Of a DNA stretch of 60,000 bases, positions 21,201-28,600 are shown piece by piece. Positions within the stretch are counted from its first letter, which is position 1. Every line of letters begins with the position of its first letter. Source of the DNA: Phoronis australis (lineage: Eukaryota > Phoronida > Phoronidae); assembly GCA_002633005.1 (NCBI GenBank), contig NMRA01000051.1, forward strand, positions 625,273 to 685,272. The letters run 5' to 3'. The notes below the pieces were generated by a model. That model did not search any database. It was not told where the DNA came from and saw nothing but the letters and a program-made list of their open reading frames with translations. The position numbers and the translations under genes were made by a program.

Positions 21201-23182
21201 TGCAACATAGCTTGCCGTATTACTCCACATCAATAGATTCCGATAACGATTCGTTTAAACTCATGTATAGCCACATTTAATACACCCTTTAGAGCCTTAG
21301 CTTTTCAGTAGACACTAAGAAGCTTTTTGAAGATTTTTTTTAATTGGAAAGGAGGCTTCTACAGTCTCGAGCTCTCGAAATGAACTCTTAGTAGGATCGG
21401 AAAAAGGCAGGGAATTTTGTTGAAAAAGCACCCGTAAACTTTCGCCTGGAGAACTGGTTGAGGAAAAGTTACCCACCTGAGCGGCCGTATACGCCCGATA
21501 TCCCTCTTCTATAGAATTACAAAACTTATTCACAAAGGGCATTGGCCTAATACAAACAATGCAATTCTAAAGGTTCTTTCGGCAAATAATTTCTGTATTT
21601 TAACCACGCCGCAGGGCATCTCCCAGAAAAGGAAAGCTGTCTTCACATTCAAACTATTGAACCCAATCTAACTCTAAAAAGCGACACGCTAGTCAAGTCA
21701 AGCCAGTGTCTACTTTCTGCAAATCCCATGGCAGGAGGCCACGACCGAAATCGTTCGCTCGTAATTCCGACCGAGACTTCGCTTGTGTTTACCACCGAAA
21801 TCGTTAAAAAATATAGTCGTTAGATTTAAGTACCAGTCCACGAGACCACCAAGTCAATCATTTAACTAATACGCAGTTGATATTGCTTTGTGGTGGTTTG
21901 TTCACATTCAATATTTTGAATAAGGGAGGAGGGATTTTCCACCAACATTTACAAATTCTATTTCAGTACATTACCCCCCCCCCCGAAAACGATTTTGGAC
22001 CTATGTTCTTTGCAATGTAATATGTCATCTGCACGTACTGTTAAGAATAAGATAATGTAACGTAGCCTGAATATTGAAAAGCATAGTAATTTTCACAATA
22101 AAATAAAATAAAATAAAATAAAATAAAATAAAATAAAAGCATTATCTGAGAACCTGCTAGATATACATTTAGGCATCTCACTGTGTACTAAAATGGATAA
22201 CCACTCCAGATACTTCTCTGTTTTGTCTGTGCTTACCACTCTCAAAAGGGCCCACTCTTCCGAAACATGCTCAAAATAAACTGTCCCTCATGCACAAAAC
22301 TATGACACAACCTGGTTGCCATTCCCCACACACGCCTTCCACCCCTACACATTTCTAGATCACGCAATTTCCACCCTCATATCTTTGAGAGAACGTACAT
22401 TCGCACTGCAATATACTACACAAACTCTTTCTGCCCATCTAATATATTACTCTAGGATAGACTTCCACAACATGCCATCTCATCAGAAACAATAGAAATG
22501 TTTACGAGTCACATCTCGAACATCAAGCTTACTCAGTAAACAGTAAAACTTGTTTTTATCCTGGCAGTAACCCCACTTTGCTTTGTTGTTATTGTCACAG
22601 CTACGCACAGTTCAATTTATCACTAACAAGTGCCAACGTACACCTGTCTTAGGATCGGTATTCGATTGTTTGTTGAAATCGGAAAAAGAAGAAGATCACC
22701 TTCAAATAGATTTTTAATCTTTTGGGCTTATGTACTTTGCCAAGTGAGATTTTACTTTCTCTAGTGAACACCTCATAACATGCTCAAAATATGAGCATAA
22801 AATTACGAACGAAAAATACGAGCCTAAAATTACCAGCGTAGGCCTACAACTGGTTCAGAGCTCTCTCACTGGATATAGTAATTACGGTCGTAATTACGAA
22901 CGTGGTCACGCGCGACACTTTCACCTGAACGGCTCACGATACTATAGTTGGATACAAGTTTCCACATCATAGACTGCTATATCACATATACGTGAATCTA
23001 CTGCGTACCTGCACGTAATCAAGGCCACTCACGCCATTAACGATGTGGTTTATTGTCTTGGAAAACGCGTTCACGTCCAAATCGTCTGCCTTAACGCCTG
23101 CTACATCTATTGGCTCCGCCTCGTACACAGAAATCAGGAACGAAGCAAAAGTCACAGTTGATACTAAAACCATTCGAATCAT
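37..23182 (-). CDS. CACHD1: CACHD1-like protein (VWFA and cache domain-containing), 13 exons, 3' end outside window
   Basis: Exons in transcript order: 23009-23182, 17152-17319, 16201-16412, 11992-12350, 11429-11557, 7775-7854, 7382-7517, 6403-6516, one of 4718-4877 or 3107-3266, 2397-2505, 1229-1394, 502-635, 37-218. Every junction has GT and AG borders and matching phase, giving about 707 residues without a stop. Order along the protein: signal peptide, an N-terminal helical region, a VWA domain (about 195-390) and cache repeats. MIDAS residues are visible: DESKS at 204-208, Thr282 in EGGT and Asp313 in LTDGEP. The family acts at the cell surface; vertebrate CACHD1 modulates voltage-gated calcium channels. 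From memory, the order of motifs follows vertebrate CACHD1 better than alpha-2/delta (for example GIVG-D followed by a D-KG-LMHP-type cache strand). The C-terminal ectodomain, membrane segment and tail lie beyond base 1. Orthology is inferred. Confidence 0.85.
502..635 (-). CDS. CACHD1: CACHD1-like exon 12
   Basis: Encodes DAAAVKFSPIAFLHPLEYLF then EPETEEDVEKITEYI and ends GTSKDLR. The PxE-L---E/QPET---VE pattern matches the second cache repeat of CACHD1. Acceptor CTTTTAG, donor GTAATT, phases 1 to 0. Confidence 0.88.
1229..1394 (-). CDS. CACHD1: CACHD1-like exon 11
   Basis: Encodes VPNSSCSVCLVLSRNDMVNE then LMKTNYLKSKFLYHAEVSKK and PWSNQCEYFDHVARK. It enters in phase 0 after ATTCCAG. A later TGTCCAG was rejected because it would need phase 2. 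The S-CLV strand and SK-LYH pattern match CACHD1. Confidence 0.9.
1395..2396 (-). other. Intron 10 of CACHD1-like gene
   Basis: No ORF, repeat or RNA gene recognised. Intron 11 (636-1228) is likewise featureless. Confidence 0.7.
2397..2505 (-). CDS. CACHD1: CACHD1-like exon 10: cache domain
   Basis: Encodes GESGNASFSSNHVYARGTSA then EGVNSFKVYSHYFWHF, between TTTGTAG and GTAAGT. The phase-2 entry completes an Arg codon with exon 9. The right contig contains only the first six bases of this exon (4119-4124), where it starts at the N. Confidence 0.88.
3107..3266 (-). CDS. CACHD1: CACHD1-like exon 9, left-hand copy
   Basis: Same 160-bp exon as at 4718-4877, with the same splice sites (GTCAG acceptor, GTAAAG donor) and the same encoded protein. 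This copy sits next to the intact exon 10 (2397-2505). Only one copy fits an open transcript. The pair probably reflects an unmerged contig overlap at the N at 4118 rather than two real exons. Confidence 0.8.
3720..3800 (-). repeat. tRNA-derived SINE module (left copy)
   Basis: On the minus strand, an A-box-like TAGCACAGCGC (3785-3795) is followed by a perfect-looking B box GGTTCAAACC (3736-3745) inside CCCGGGTTCAAACCG. Spacing fits a tRNA-type pol III promoter, but stems are too degenerate for a functional tRNA. No poly-A or SINE tail was defined. Confidence 0.55.
3824..4100 (+). mobile_element. Inverted-repeat MITE (left copy)
   Basis: The arm TTATCGTAATCTATTTTGCC near 3833 is mirrored by GGCAAAATAGATTACGATAA near 4077. 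Inner arms GTTGCAGAGTAAAACAAGAG and CTCTTGTTTTACTCTGCAAC also pair. It is a non-coding foldback of about 275 bp, in an intron of the CACHD1-like gene. Confidence 0.8.
4118..4118. other. Single-N assembly join
   Basis: A lone N separates the end of one repeat copy from the start of the next. The right copy begins six bases inside exon 10. This is what joining two unmerged contig ends would produce. Confidence 0.9.
4718..4877 (-). CDS. CACHD1: CACHD1-like exon 9, right-hand copy
   Basis: Encodes GETSYAFMIDKGGRLMTHPL then LPTPHKVEEPPIF and ends GVISSMM. The D-KG-LM-HP-L pattern with EPP is the cache strand of CACHD1. It lies in the right copy of a ~1.6 kb direct repeat and is identical in protein to 3107-3266; the few base differences are silent. 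It enters in phase 1 and leaves in phase 2, so both copies cannot be spliced in series without a frameshift. Confidence 0.75.
5330..5415 (-). repeat. tRNA-derived SINE module (right copy)
   Basis: Duplicate of the module at 3720-3800, carried inside the 1.6 kb direct repeat. The B box is unchanged; the A-box region differs by a few bases. Confidence 0.55.
5438..5715 (+). mobile_element. Inverted-repeat MITE (right copy)
   Basis: Same foldback as 3824-4100, duplicated with the 1.6 kb repeat. A third, diverged half copy is at 21105-21270, showing that this is a dispersed family. Confidence 0.8.
6403..6516 (-). CDS. CACHD1: CACHD1-like exon 8: cache domain core
   Basis: Encodes DLITSILLPAYYKNQFLGIV then GTDINMKELIEDVMYFKK. 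The G-VG-D-N----LE/ED strand-helix is the classic end of a cache (PAS-like) subdomain in alpha-2/delta and CACHD1 proteins. Clean TTTCAG acceptor and GTAAGT donor. Confidence 0.93.
7382..7517 (-). CDS. CACHD1: CACHD1-like exon 7: linker into cache domain
   Basis: Encodes KGTFTLVHNAERLRTEMASY then YNFF and PVITIPYVDAFSK. The acceptor after TTGTACAG is chosen because it keeps phase 0 with exon 6 and an open frame. A nearer CTAG would break the frame. The donor is GTAGAT in phase 1. The KG--------L-T----YY pattern matches CACHD1. Confidence 0.88.
7775..7854 (-). CDS. CACHD1: CACHD1-like exon 6: end of VWA domain
   Basis: An 80-bp exon encoding YDPSAVGILRNMAFQKGFNA and SNGAVT, between a TTCATAG acceptor and a GTAAGT donor. 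It completes the last helix of the VWA fold and ends in phase 0. Confidence 0.9.
9131..9203 (-). repeat. tRNA-derived SINE module
   Basis: On the minus strand, A box TGGTGTAGTGG and B box GGTTCGAATCC are both close to consensus. The anticodon-loop position reads CTCGCAA (CGC). The T-stem has mismatches and the acceptor stem pairs poorly, so this is a SINE head or tRNA pseudogene rather than a working tRNA. Confidence 0.6.
9402..9802 (+). mobile_element. TIR element rich in CTCGA motifs
   Basis: Ends GGCCCGGTCTC...GAGACCGGGCC form inverted repeats of about 50 bp with few mismatches (TACTCGAAA...GAACTCGAAA). Interior has no ORF. No clear target duplication. A non-autonomous DNA transposon in an intron of the CACHD1-like gene. 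Confidence 0.8.
10153..10314 (+). mobile_element. Near-perfect hairpin (foldback MITE)
   Basis: AGTCGTTATCCCC...TTATCTAGAGCC on the left mirrors GGCTCTAGATAA...GGGGATAACGACT on the right. Pairing continues inward through AGAATTATC to a GGGGCTAACGCCCC tip and outward to ATTACATG/CATGTAAT. The whole ~160 bp folds on itself. Confidence 0.85.
10315..11428 (-). other. Left-hand part of intron 5 of the CACHD1-like gene
   Basis: Nothing recognised beyond the hairpin at its left edge. Confidence 0.6.
11429..11557 (-). CDS. CACHD1: CACHD1-like exon 5: VWA domain, second part
   Basis: Encodes DKVILFLTDGEPEEKEEDIL then NNSVIIMTYLVGD. LTDG supplies the third MIDAS acidic residue, and NNSV--LTY is a CACHD1-like stretch. 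It runs from phase 1 to phase 1, and the split Gly codon joins exon 6 directly. Confidence 0.95.
11992..12350 (-). CDS. CACHD1: CACHD1-like exon 4: VWA domain, first part
   Basis: Longest exon (359 bp). It starts RPFYVEAATPRQKAVVILVD and carries the MIDAS DxSxS as DESKS, then the strand GVITFS and the second metal-loop Thr in SEGGTKYMPAI. It ends ...SASASER at a GTACGT donor in phase 1. The classical metal-binding serines are present. Vertebrate CACHD1, as I recall, has a degenerate motif here, so metal binding may be retained in this species. Confidence 0.95.
12490..12575 (+). repeat. Imperfect GGC/CAA trinucleotide repeat
   Basis: Runs of GGCGGCAACAACGGCGGCAC change into CAACAACAACAAGAAGAA. 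Intronic, no reading frame of interest. Confidence 0.8.
13545..13800 (+). pseudogene. Ty3/gypsy-type integrase remnant
   Basis: One frame reads a TTP-HP-N--CERFNRT type motif (13575-13650), and after a frameshift another frame reads RAYHCTARKTGQTPFFSMFG (13709-13768). These are the end of the integrase catalytic core and the -Y--T-----T---P--L-FG-E-type motif of Ty3/gypsy retrotransposons. The frame is broken at least once, the rest of pol is absent, and orientation is opposite to the host gene. A dead fragment in intron 3 of the CACHD1-like gene. Confidence 0.8.
13801..16200 (-). other. Part of intron 3 with degenerate local repeats
   Basis: Besides the 62-bp tandem pair, 15590-15665 and 15920-16000 share GATAT-x-GCCAACA-CATTGTGTG and GGACATCGC, and 13091 and 15686 share TGACGxCAAxGTCACxAAA with GCGCCTGGAGA. 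No coding signal. Confidence 0.5.
14709..14833 (+). repeat. 62-bp tandem duplication
   Basis: The unit beginning GGATTCGGTCTCCAGTAGCA occurs twice back to back with two or three differences. A diverged relative at 13178-13255 includes GTACTTTGTAGGATTTGATC. Confidence 0.85.
16201..16412 (-). CDS. CACHD1: CACHD1-like exon 3: region leading into VWA
   Basis: Encodes VDLNKLCIHTAPSSSEHVKY through LKWLYFASESGLMVTYPATN to YDHRV. The pattern W-YF-S-G---YP followed by a D/E-HR-RP junction is the hallmark just before the VWA domain in the alpha-2/delta and CACHD1 family. It starts in phase 0 and ends in phase 2 at a GTTAGT donor, completing Arg185 with exon 4. Confidence 0.9.
17152..17319 (-). CDS. 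CACHD1: CACHD1-like exon 2: N-terminal helical region
   Basis: Starts LAQILNGKFKDRIQVVERIR after a CAG acceptor and ends KEVARYSTK at a GTGCGT donor. It is 56 codons in phase 0/0. The spacing of LA, KF, VV and a following DICCQL matches the segment before the VWA domain in CACHD1 as I remember it. The block is charged and probably helical. Confidence 0.85.
17320..18246 (-). other. Intron 1 of CACHD1-like gene, left-hand (exon-proximal) part
   Basis: AT-rich with no recognised feature. The rest of this intron (19255-20631 and 20805-22097) holds only the listed MITEs. Confidence 0.55.
18247..19254 (-). CDS. Possible small nested gene, two exons (19080-19254, 18247-18419)
   Basis: Exon 1 starts MRPQMQQKRRRRKAARYTIN, followed by a hydrophobic LLFSVFFTVMPIFYIF. 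This is a basic, type II-like signal anchor at residues 19-37. It ends ...SKSCER at a GTAACT donor in phase 1. Exon 2 follows a TTAATTTCAG acceptor in matching phase and reads YRKKPAELTARLVAHPSQCF to a TGA at 18247, giving 115 residues. It lies in intron 1 of the CACHD1-like gene on the same strand. I do not recognise the protein. It could be a chance ORF pair; the matched phase and good splice sites are the only support. Confidence 0.3.
20632..20804 (+). mobile_element. Short MITE with G-tract, CAGTAGC ends
   Basis: Starts CAGTAGCAGATTTAAGGGG and ends GGGGCGCGCC...CTACTG in inverse. Interior TAAAATTCTCCCAGATTCCA is shared with the inverted relative at 42943-43090. Related by its ends to the larger CAGTGGCGGAT family at 29400. 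Confidence 0.75.
21105..21270 (+). mobile_element. Diverged half copy of the 3824-4100 MITE
   Basis: Shares TATGCCCATCTTGCAGAGTC and TCTACTCTGCAACATAGCTT with the elements at 3824 and 5438, followed by a diverged GATTxCGATAA end. The left arm is missing. Confidence 0.7.
22098..22139 (+). repeat. (AAAAT)n microsatellite
   Basis: About eight uninterrupted copies of a five-base unit, in intron 1 of the CACHD1-like gene. Confidence 0.95.
22195..22550 (+). pseudogene. LINE 3'-end fragment
   Basis: Matches the reverse complement of 58380-58780 over about 350 bp, including GGTTGCCATTCCCCACAC and CATCTCGAACATCAA followed by a CAGTAAA end. Broken frames read TTWLPFPTHAFHPY and RERTFAL, like the C-terminus of the right-hand copy. 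Sense strand is plus, opposite to the host gene. Confidence 0.75.
23009..23182 (-). CDS. CACHD1: CACHD1-like exon 1: signal peptide
   Basis: Starts MIRMVLVSTVTFASFLISVY, a short basic start and a hydrophobic core typical of a signal peptide, with likely cleavage near VYEA. The mature part ends ...VSGLDYVQ at a GTACGC donor in phase 0, matching exon 2. The ATG at 23182 has A at -3. An in-frame ATG at 23233 would put 17 extra residues before the hydrophobic core and lies about where the TATA box at 23254-23262 would place the transcription start, so 23182 is preferred. Confidence 0.75.
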
Positions 23183-23253
23183 GTTCACTAAGTTCTGCCT
23201 TGCTGTAGATGCATGTAGTTTGGTATACTGCATTCGACAAAACCTGTTTAAAC

Positions 23254-23262
23254 TATATATAT
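23254..23262 (-). promoter_or_regulatory. Candidate TATA box of the CACHD1-like gene
   Basis: An alternating TA run (TATATATA on the minus strand) lies about 75 bases upstream of the ATG at 23182. A start about 30 bases downstream would fall near 23230. The sequence is AT-rich, so a chance match is possible. Confidence 0.35.
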
Positions 23263-24924
23263 GCGTATTTCCTCATGCCATTGTATTCAGCTCTCTCACG
23301 CGAGGCTGCACGCAATGACAAACAAATGTTCACCCGTTGCGAGCCCGCTGTCAGTCACCACACAATAGCGCAGGGTCGTTTATTTTAATCGTTGTGTTCG
23401 TGAATTTTATGTGAAAATAACATCCGCGTTATCACATATAATTTACTGATGGACCGCAATCCTCGACTGACTACGATATCAACAGTTTGATGAGCGACTA
23501 CAATACTTTCTAGACCTGATCTCTTCTTTAGTACTCATTTGCAGCAACACAGCGGTTGTGGAAGTGGTGGGCTCATAAAACTATTGAAGTTCAACGCAAG
23601 TTTCGGTAACCTTTCATTACATGTCCCATTCTCTAACACGTGTTGTTGTTGTTGTTGTTGTTGTTGTGGCTGTTTGCTGCTGCTACTGCTGTTGTCAGTG
23701 TGGCATAGAATATTTAATTGTCAGCCTTCGTGAAGTAATTTCACGTTTCATCAAGTATCTTATTACTGTTTTTTTTCACCCCATAAACGAATTTGTTTTC
23801 TGAATCCTCGGTGCCTGAAAAATGTTAATTATATCGGACCTTGTCGACAGGACTGCGCATGCGGCCAAGTGTAATCACAAATCACAGAAATGAAAGTTGC
23901 ATTTCGCCCTGGTTAACCTTTTGACTCTCGCAAAACCGCTTATAACATATATGTTTTTGTTGGTAACTGAAGGCGAATGTTGATAAAACCGAATTTACAA
24001 GAGTGTGGACTAAGTCGATTTTTGTTTGTTTTCGCCAGCTAAACGGCGAAATACGGCTTGATCCAATGAACAAATACATATTGCTTGAATGTAGAAGACT
24101 TCAGAATTTGATACCAATCTGATATCAATTGAATCACGTTACCAAGTCTTCCTAAAATGTGGCGAAAAACATGCATACATTGAGAGGAATACAACCCGGT
24201 ACCAATAATGTGAACAAAGTTCGTTTCTGCTCAAGATGAAAACTCAGGAACTCTTTAACGTTGTTATTTCGTTTTTGTTGTATGGAACTTTTGAGTTTTA
24301 TAAGCATTTGGAAAATCCCAATCTTTAGTACCCCATGCCAAACTGGGACACTTTAAAATAATTCCTTACAAATTTTTGTAGAATTTCGTAATTAAGTACA
24401 GTTTATGAAAATTTTAGTTCAATCCCATGAGGCACTTATCACAGAGACATGATGTTCCAAAGTTTGATAAATTTTGGGACACTTTCTAGGGTTGCACATA
24501 GCTTTAAAACGATTCACAGTTCCTCATAACCACAGGGTCACCATTTTTGTAAAATTGTCATTTGCCTTGAACGTGAATTTCTAAAATGGTACTGCTGGTG
24601 GCTTCATGTTTGAATTATATATTTTTTCTGCCAGTACGTGTCTCAGATTTTTATTTATGATCAACAAGAGATGTCAGCAATCGTTGTCCCTATTTAAAAC
24701 ATAGTGGCATGTCTGTCATGTGAAATCTCAAGTTTTCGAAAGGAAATAAAAAAATTTGACACACTTTTCATTCGGCAATAGAACATAAAATAAGTTCGTA
24801 AAATTTCATGGGAATTGGAGAATATACATATGTAAACAAAACAACAATAATTAATCAACTCAAAATTTCGTATAGAATCATATCCTTTGCCAATAGAAAC
24901 AGAAATAAAGTATAATCAAACACG
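23263..24924. other. Spacer upstream of the CACHD1-like gene
   Basis: Trinucleotide repeat at 23641, otherwise no gene seen. 24240-24560 resembles, in style only, the AT-rich repeats at 49150-49330. Confidence 0.5.
23641..23690 (+). repeat. (TTG)n/(CTG)n simple repeat
   Basis: TGTTGTTGTTGTTGTTGTTG followed by impure GCTGCTGCTACTGCTG. Lies about 450 bases upstream of the first CACHD1-like exon. Confidence 0.95.
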
Positions 24925-25610
24925 ATGTGACAAATGACATCTACACTATCATTTACATAATTACATGTAGAAATTGTTCCATCCAATGCGTAGGACAAAC
25001 TCAACATAATCTACAAGCTAGGTTCCGCAATCATAGATTTAACATAACACATAAAACATTTCTGATACTATAGGTAACCATTTCACATCCAAAAACCATA
25101 ATCAACAAAATCTTTCTGTACAAATAATAGAAAACACCAATACCCCAGTAAACCTCTCAGACTCAAAAGAGAACAATTTTGGATATGTGACGGGACGTTA
25201 GTAACGCTTATTGTTTTTCTTATTTAGTTGCAAATGTTCAGTTATTCTTATGCTAATGTCTTTGTTGCGTCTCAGTGCGCCTTTGTTACGTGGCATGCGG
25301 GCGCGACTGTATGTGTCGAGCACTTAGCTAGCGACAGGCTTAGGAGAAGGGTATTTCCTTCCTTTGCCTTCATGAAAATTGATCGTTATCATGTGTAACT
25401 GAACTGAAATGTATGCCTGATGAGATGAAATACACATTTTTGATGTTCAGTGGAGACTTGCTCTGTTACAGATAGATAAGCTTAACACACTTGAACCCAA
25501 TGGGTTAAACATCGGACTTCTTAAATTATATCCTTTACTTTTTCTGCAACAATCTACCCATGTTCATTACGCCAAATATCAGAGGTCATTTTTCAAATCG
25601 TGTCTGATTT
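24925..25610 (+). pseudogene. Penelope-like GIY-YIG endonuclease remnant, interrupted by solo LTR
   Basis: Before the LTR the frame reads NDIYTIIYIITCRNC, then QCVGQTQHNLQARFRNHRF: a degraded GIY-YIG fold (IY-I, YVGQT-like, L-xRFRNH). A later frame gives REQFWI up to 25185. Past the LTR, DKLNTLEPNGLN follows from 25475. The (E)QFWI-(K/T)LNTL-P-GLN pattern is typical of Penelope-like and related GIY-YIG retroelements. A frameshift and a stop near 25069 make it dead. No reverse transcriptase was seen upstream. Confidence 0.8.
25186..25470 (+). mobile_element. Solo LTR (285 bp)
   Basis: Starts TGTGACGGGACGTTAGTAAC and ends ACTTGCTCTGTTACA, i.e. TGT...ACA termini. GATA lies directly on both sides (25182-25185 and 25471-25474), a 4-bp target duplication as made by Ty3/gypsy-type integrases. 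Removing the LTR and one GATA restores an uninterrupted frame in the surrounding Penelope-like remnant, which fixes the boundaries exactly. No internal retroviral or retrotransposon sequence remains. Confidence 0.85.
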
Positions 25611-28600
25611 TATTTCATTTCTGTTTCGGTTGACAAAGGATGTGATTATATCCAAAAATTTCAGTTCATCCATTGTTATTGTTTCAGATTTATTTTCTAC
25701 GTTGTTTATTTATTTATTAATGGGAATTGGCTCACACACTAAGACAATTTGAAGTCTAAAGCTGCTAAAGGGCAGGGAAACATATCACAAATATTTGCCA
25801 TGTTGTCGCCTTAAACAACTAGCACATTATGTGAATATTAAATGCAAAAAATCACAAAAAACTTAAAATTTCCTGCTGTGCTTCCGAGAGGTGCATAACT
25901 ATAGATAAAAACGCTTGAATAGAAAATAAACAAACGCCTCTGTTTCTTTCATAACACATAATATATGGGTATCAAACGTTTCGAAATGTGCTTTTACAAA
26001 CAGAACTCAATTTTATGATAATTAAATGTATATGTGATCACGAATTATTTAGTTAATTTTTAATTTCGTCAATTGTCTGCCGTTGCACTCTGACGATTTC
26101 GTTGCGACACATCCGTGACGTTTTTCTCCACTCGTCGTCAAGCCTGACATACTTTCTTTAATACTATGGTTTTGACATCAGAAAGTGGCACTTAAAATGC
26201 AGGCATATAAAAAATCACGAAACATGAATTCTGATTTATCGTCAATACCCGACTGTAATTGAAAGAATTTAGTAAAATTTCCTTTTGACATTGTTATGGA
26301 ACAGCAATGAACGTCATTTGTAATAATGAAATGGTTCCACCCCATGGTAGTGAAATCATAACCCTAATATTTCCCAAGTCGTCGTTTTTACCTGTAGTCC
26401 AATTCTTAATTTTCGTGTCAGTTTTATATTACCCTAGTGTAAGGTAATTTGTCACACGATTTAGGTGGCTGTGAACAGTCAATTTGCCAAAGTATCAAAA
26501 TCAAAGGTTAGATTTGCCTTAGGGGCAGTTATGAGGTAGGCGTTGCATGTAGGCTCTGTGAATGTGGTTTGTTTGAATTTGTGAACATGATAGGAACAAG
26601 AAAAAACCACTTGCTGGGTTGTAAATTTAGCTGGCTGCACTCTTCTTCAAGATGACGGCCCAATGTTGCATTTACTAAGTAGCCATTGAGAAATCGAAAG
26701 CGATTTTAGGTCGCCCTCAAGGAAATCAGAACTTCAAAATGAAACTAGTTGGTTGACAGAGCGGAACATTTACTTTTGGGCCACATTTTTGGAATCTGAA
26801 AGAAATTTACTTTCAAAATCTAATTTTGGCTTATGTCGCGCATCGGCAGGGATGTGGTGATTTGGGGTTGCAAAGTGCCGATTTTATTTTTTGTCCCTTT
26901 TTTCTTAGCCTACTTTGCTCTTCAGTGGGAGTGAAAGGGTACAAAATACAAGAGAGGATAATGTTGCAGCTGTAGGGCTTGTTAAATGACTCAATTTTTT
27001 AAATTATATGTATACAGTTTTCGACAGAATAAAGAAAGGGCGACGAGTCCATTGACGTGTAGTCCGATAGGAAAAAATATTTAGAAAATGTTCTGTGCCC
27101 CCTCAGGTAGCCATCTCAGCTTAGTACTGCCGACATATTTGTTATTCTCCTGTTATAATTTATCACGTGATTTGATCACGTGTGCGGCACATTGTCGCCC
27201 AACATTACATTATAACCTATCATGTTTTCTCTATAGATGTTAGTCTGAGTGTGTCTGTACAGTTTGTTAAGCTCCCCGTGGCTCTAAAACCCTTTGAGGA
27301 CGTGTTTTAACACAATTCAAATTGTTGTTTTGCTAATGTCGCTCTGAGCAAGACGAAATGGCCGCAGTTGTAGTTTCATATCAATTATGTTTTTAATCAC
27401 AACATCTGTTGTATTTCATTTTTTGTATTTTTACTATACAGTGCTGGGCATAGCATGGTACTAAGCATGATAATGGCTGAATTGTTGTTCCGATATACAT
27501 GTACATTCACCTTCTTGCATTCCTTGTGTACAACAACTGTGACCTACTACTGAGACCGTTCCTTCTCTGTTACGTATATCCCGATTATTGAGAGCAACGG
27601 CAAGGCCAGCGAAACTTGTAACATTTTGTGGGCGAAATCGATCTGTTATATTCGTATTTGAAAATCTAAGATCCAATCGAAATGGCGATTAGAAAGAAAG
27701 CCTGTGGTGTAGATGGCTCTGTTTTTACTCGTGGAAGTCTCAAATCAGAAAACATCAAGATTTGTGGTGTTTACACATCAAAACCTAATACTAAAAGTGC
27801 CGTGACAGAAGGTGTGAGGTCACCGCACTTGGACAGTAGAGATTCCGCCATCTTTGTTCTAATTCTTGTCACTTCTCCCTGGGAAATGATATTAGGTCGA
27901 AAGTGGTAAAGAAAAAAAAAAATCACCAGTTAAACTCTCTTCTAGAAAACACGTGATTAACTTGCTAATTTGTATGGTAGTATGTGTATAGTGGCACATG
28001 AGGTTCAGATTGGAAAAGCTGTTTTGGTTTCAAACAAATGTGATGCAATAGGCAGCCGCCATTGTGTTTGTTTCCAATATCGACTAGTTGCTAGATACCT
28101 GAGGTAACCTCCTTCCATCCTTATAGTAGCCATATGATTATTGCCGTACTCGTTCTGCCCGATTTCAACGTTCTGCAGTGACACTAATGTAATACACTTT
28201 TCCGAGTAGTGATGTCTGTATTTAGTTATTGTTACTACGCATCACCAGCTAACAAGAAAATGACGCCTGCTAGTGAAGTTGGCACGGGTAATCTGGAGAA
28301 AATTCCCGACGACTTTTCAGTCAGCTATATTCCGAAAGGAGATAATCTTGGGGAAAGAATCGAGAGAAGGGCCAAGAAATAAGAATTTATAGAGTTGAAA
28401 ACGATGTACACTGTAAATATAAAGGCCAGGTGCTGGCGATGCACAAGCCAGAGAAGCCTCAAGAAATACGCATGCAAATTGCCGGGGAACGATTTTAGAT
28501 TTGTGTTGTTCTTGCCCTTTTGGACAAGTGATAGTAAACACCGATAAAACTGCCGTTACTATATTATAACTTCAACTATCATTGTAAATGTTTTTTCCTC

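Noticed and set aside
27682-27909. 75-residue plus-strand ORF
   Set aside because: No recognised motif, no splice partner and no promoter signal; length is within chance for the region.
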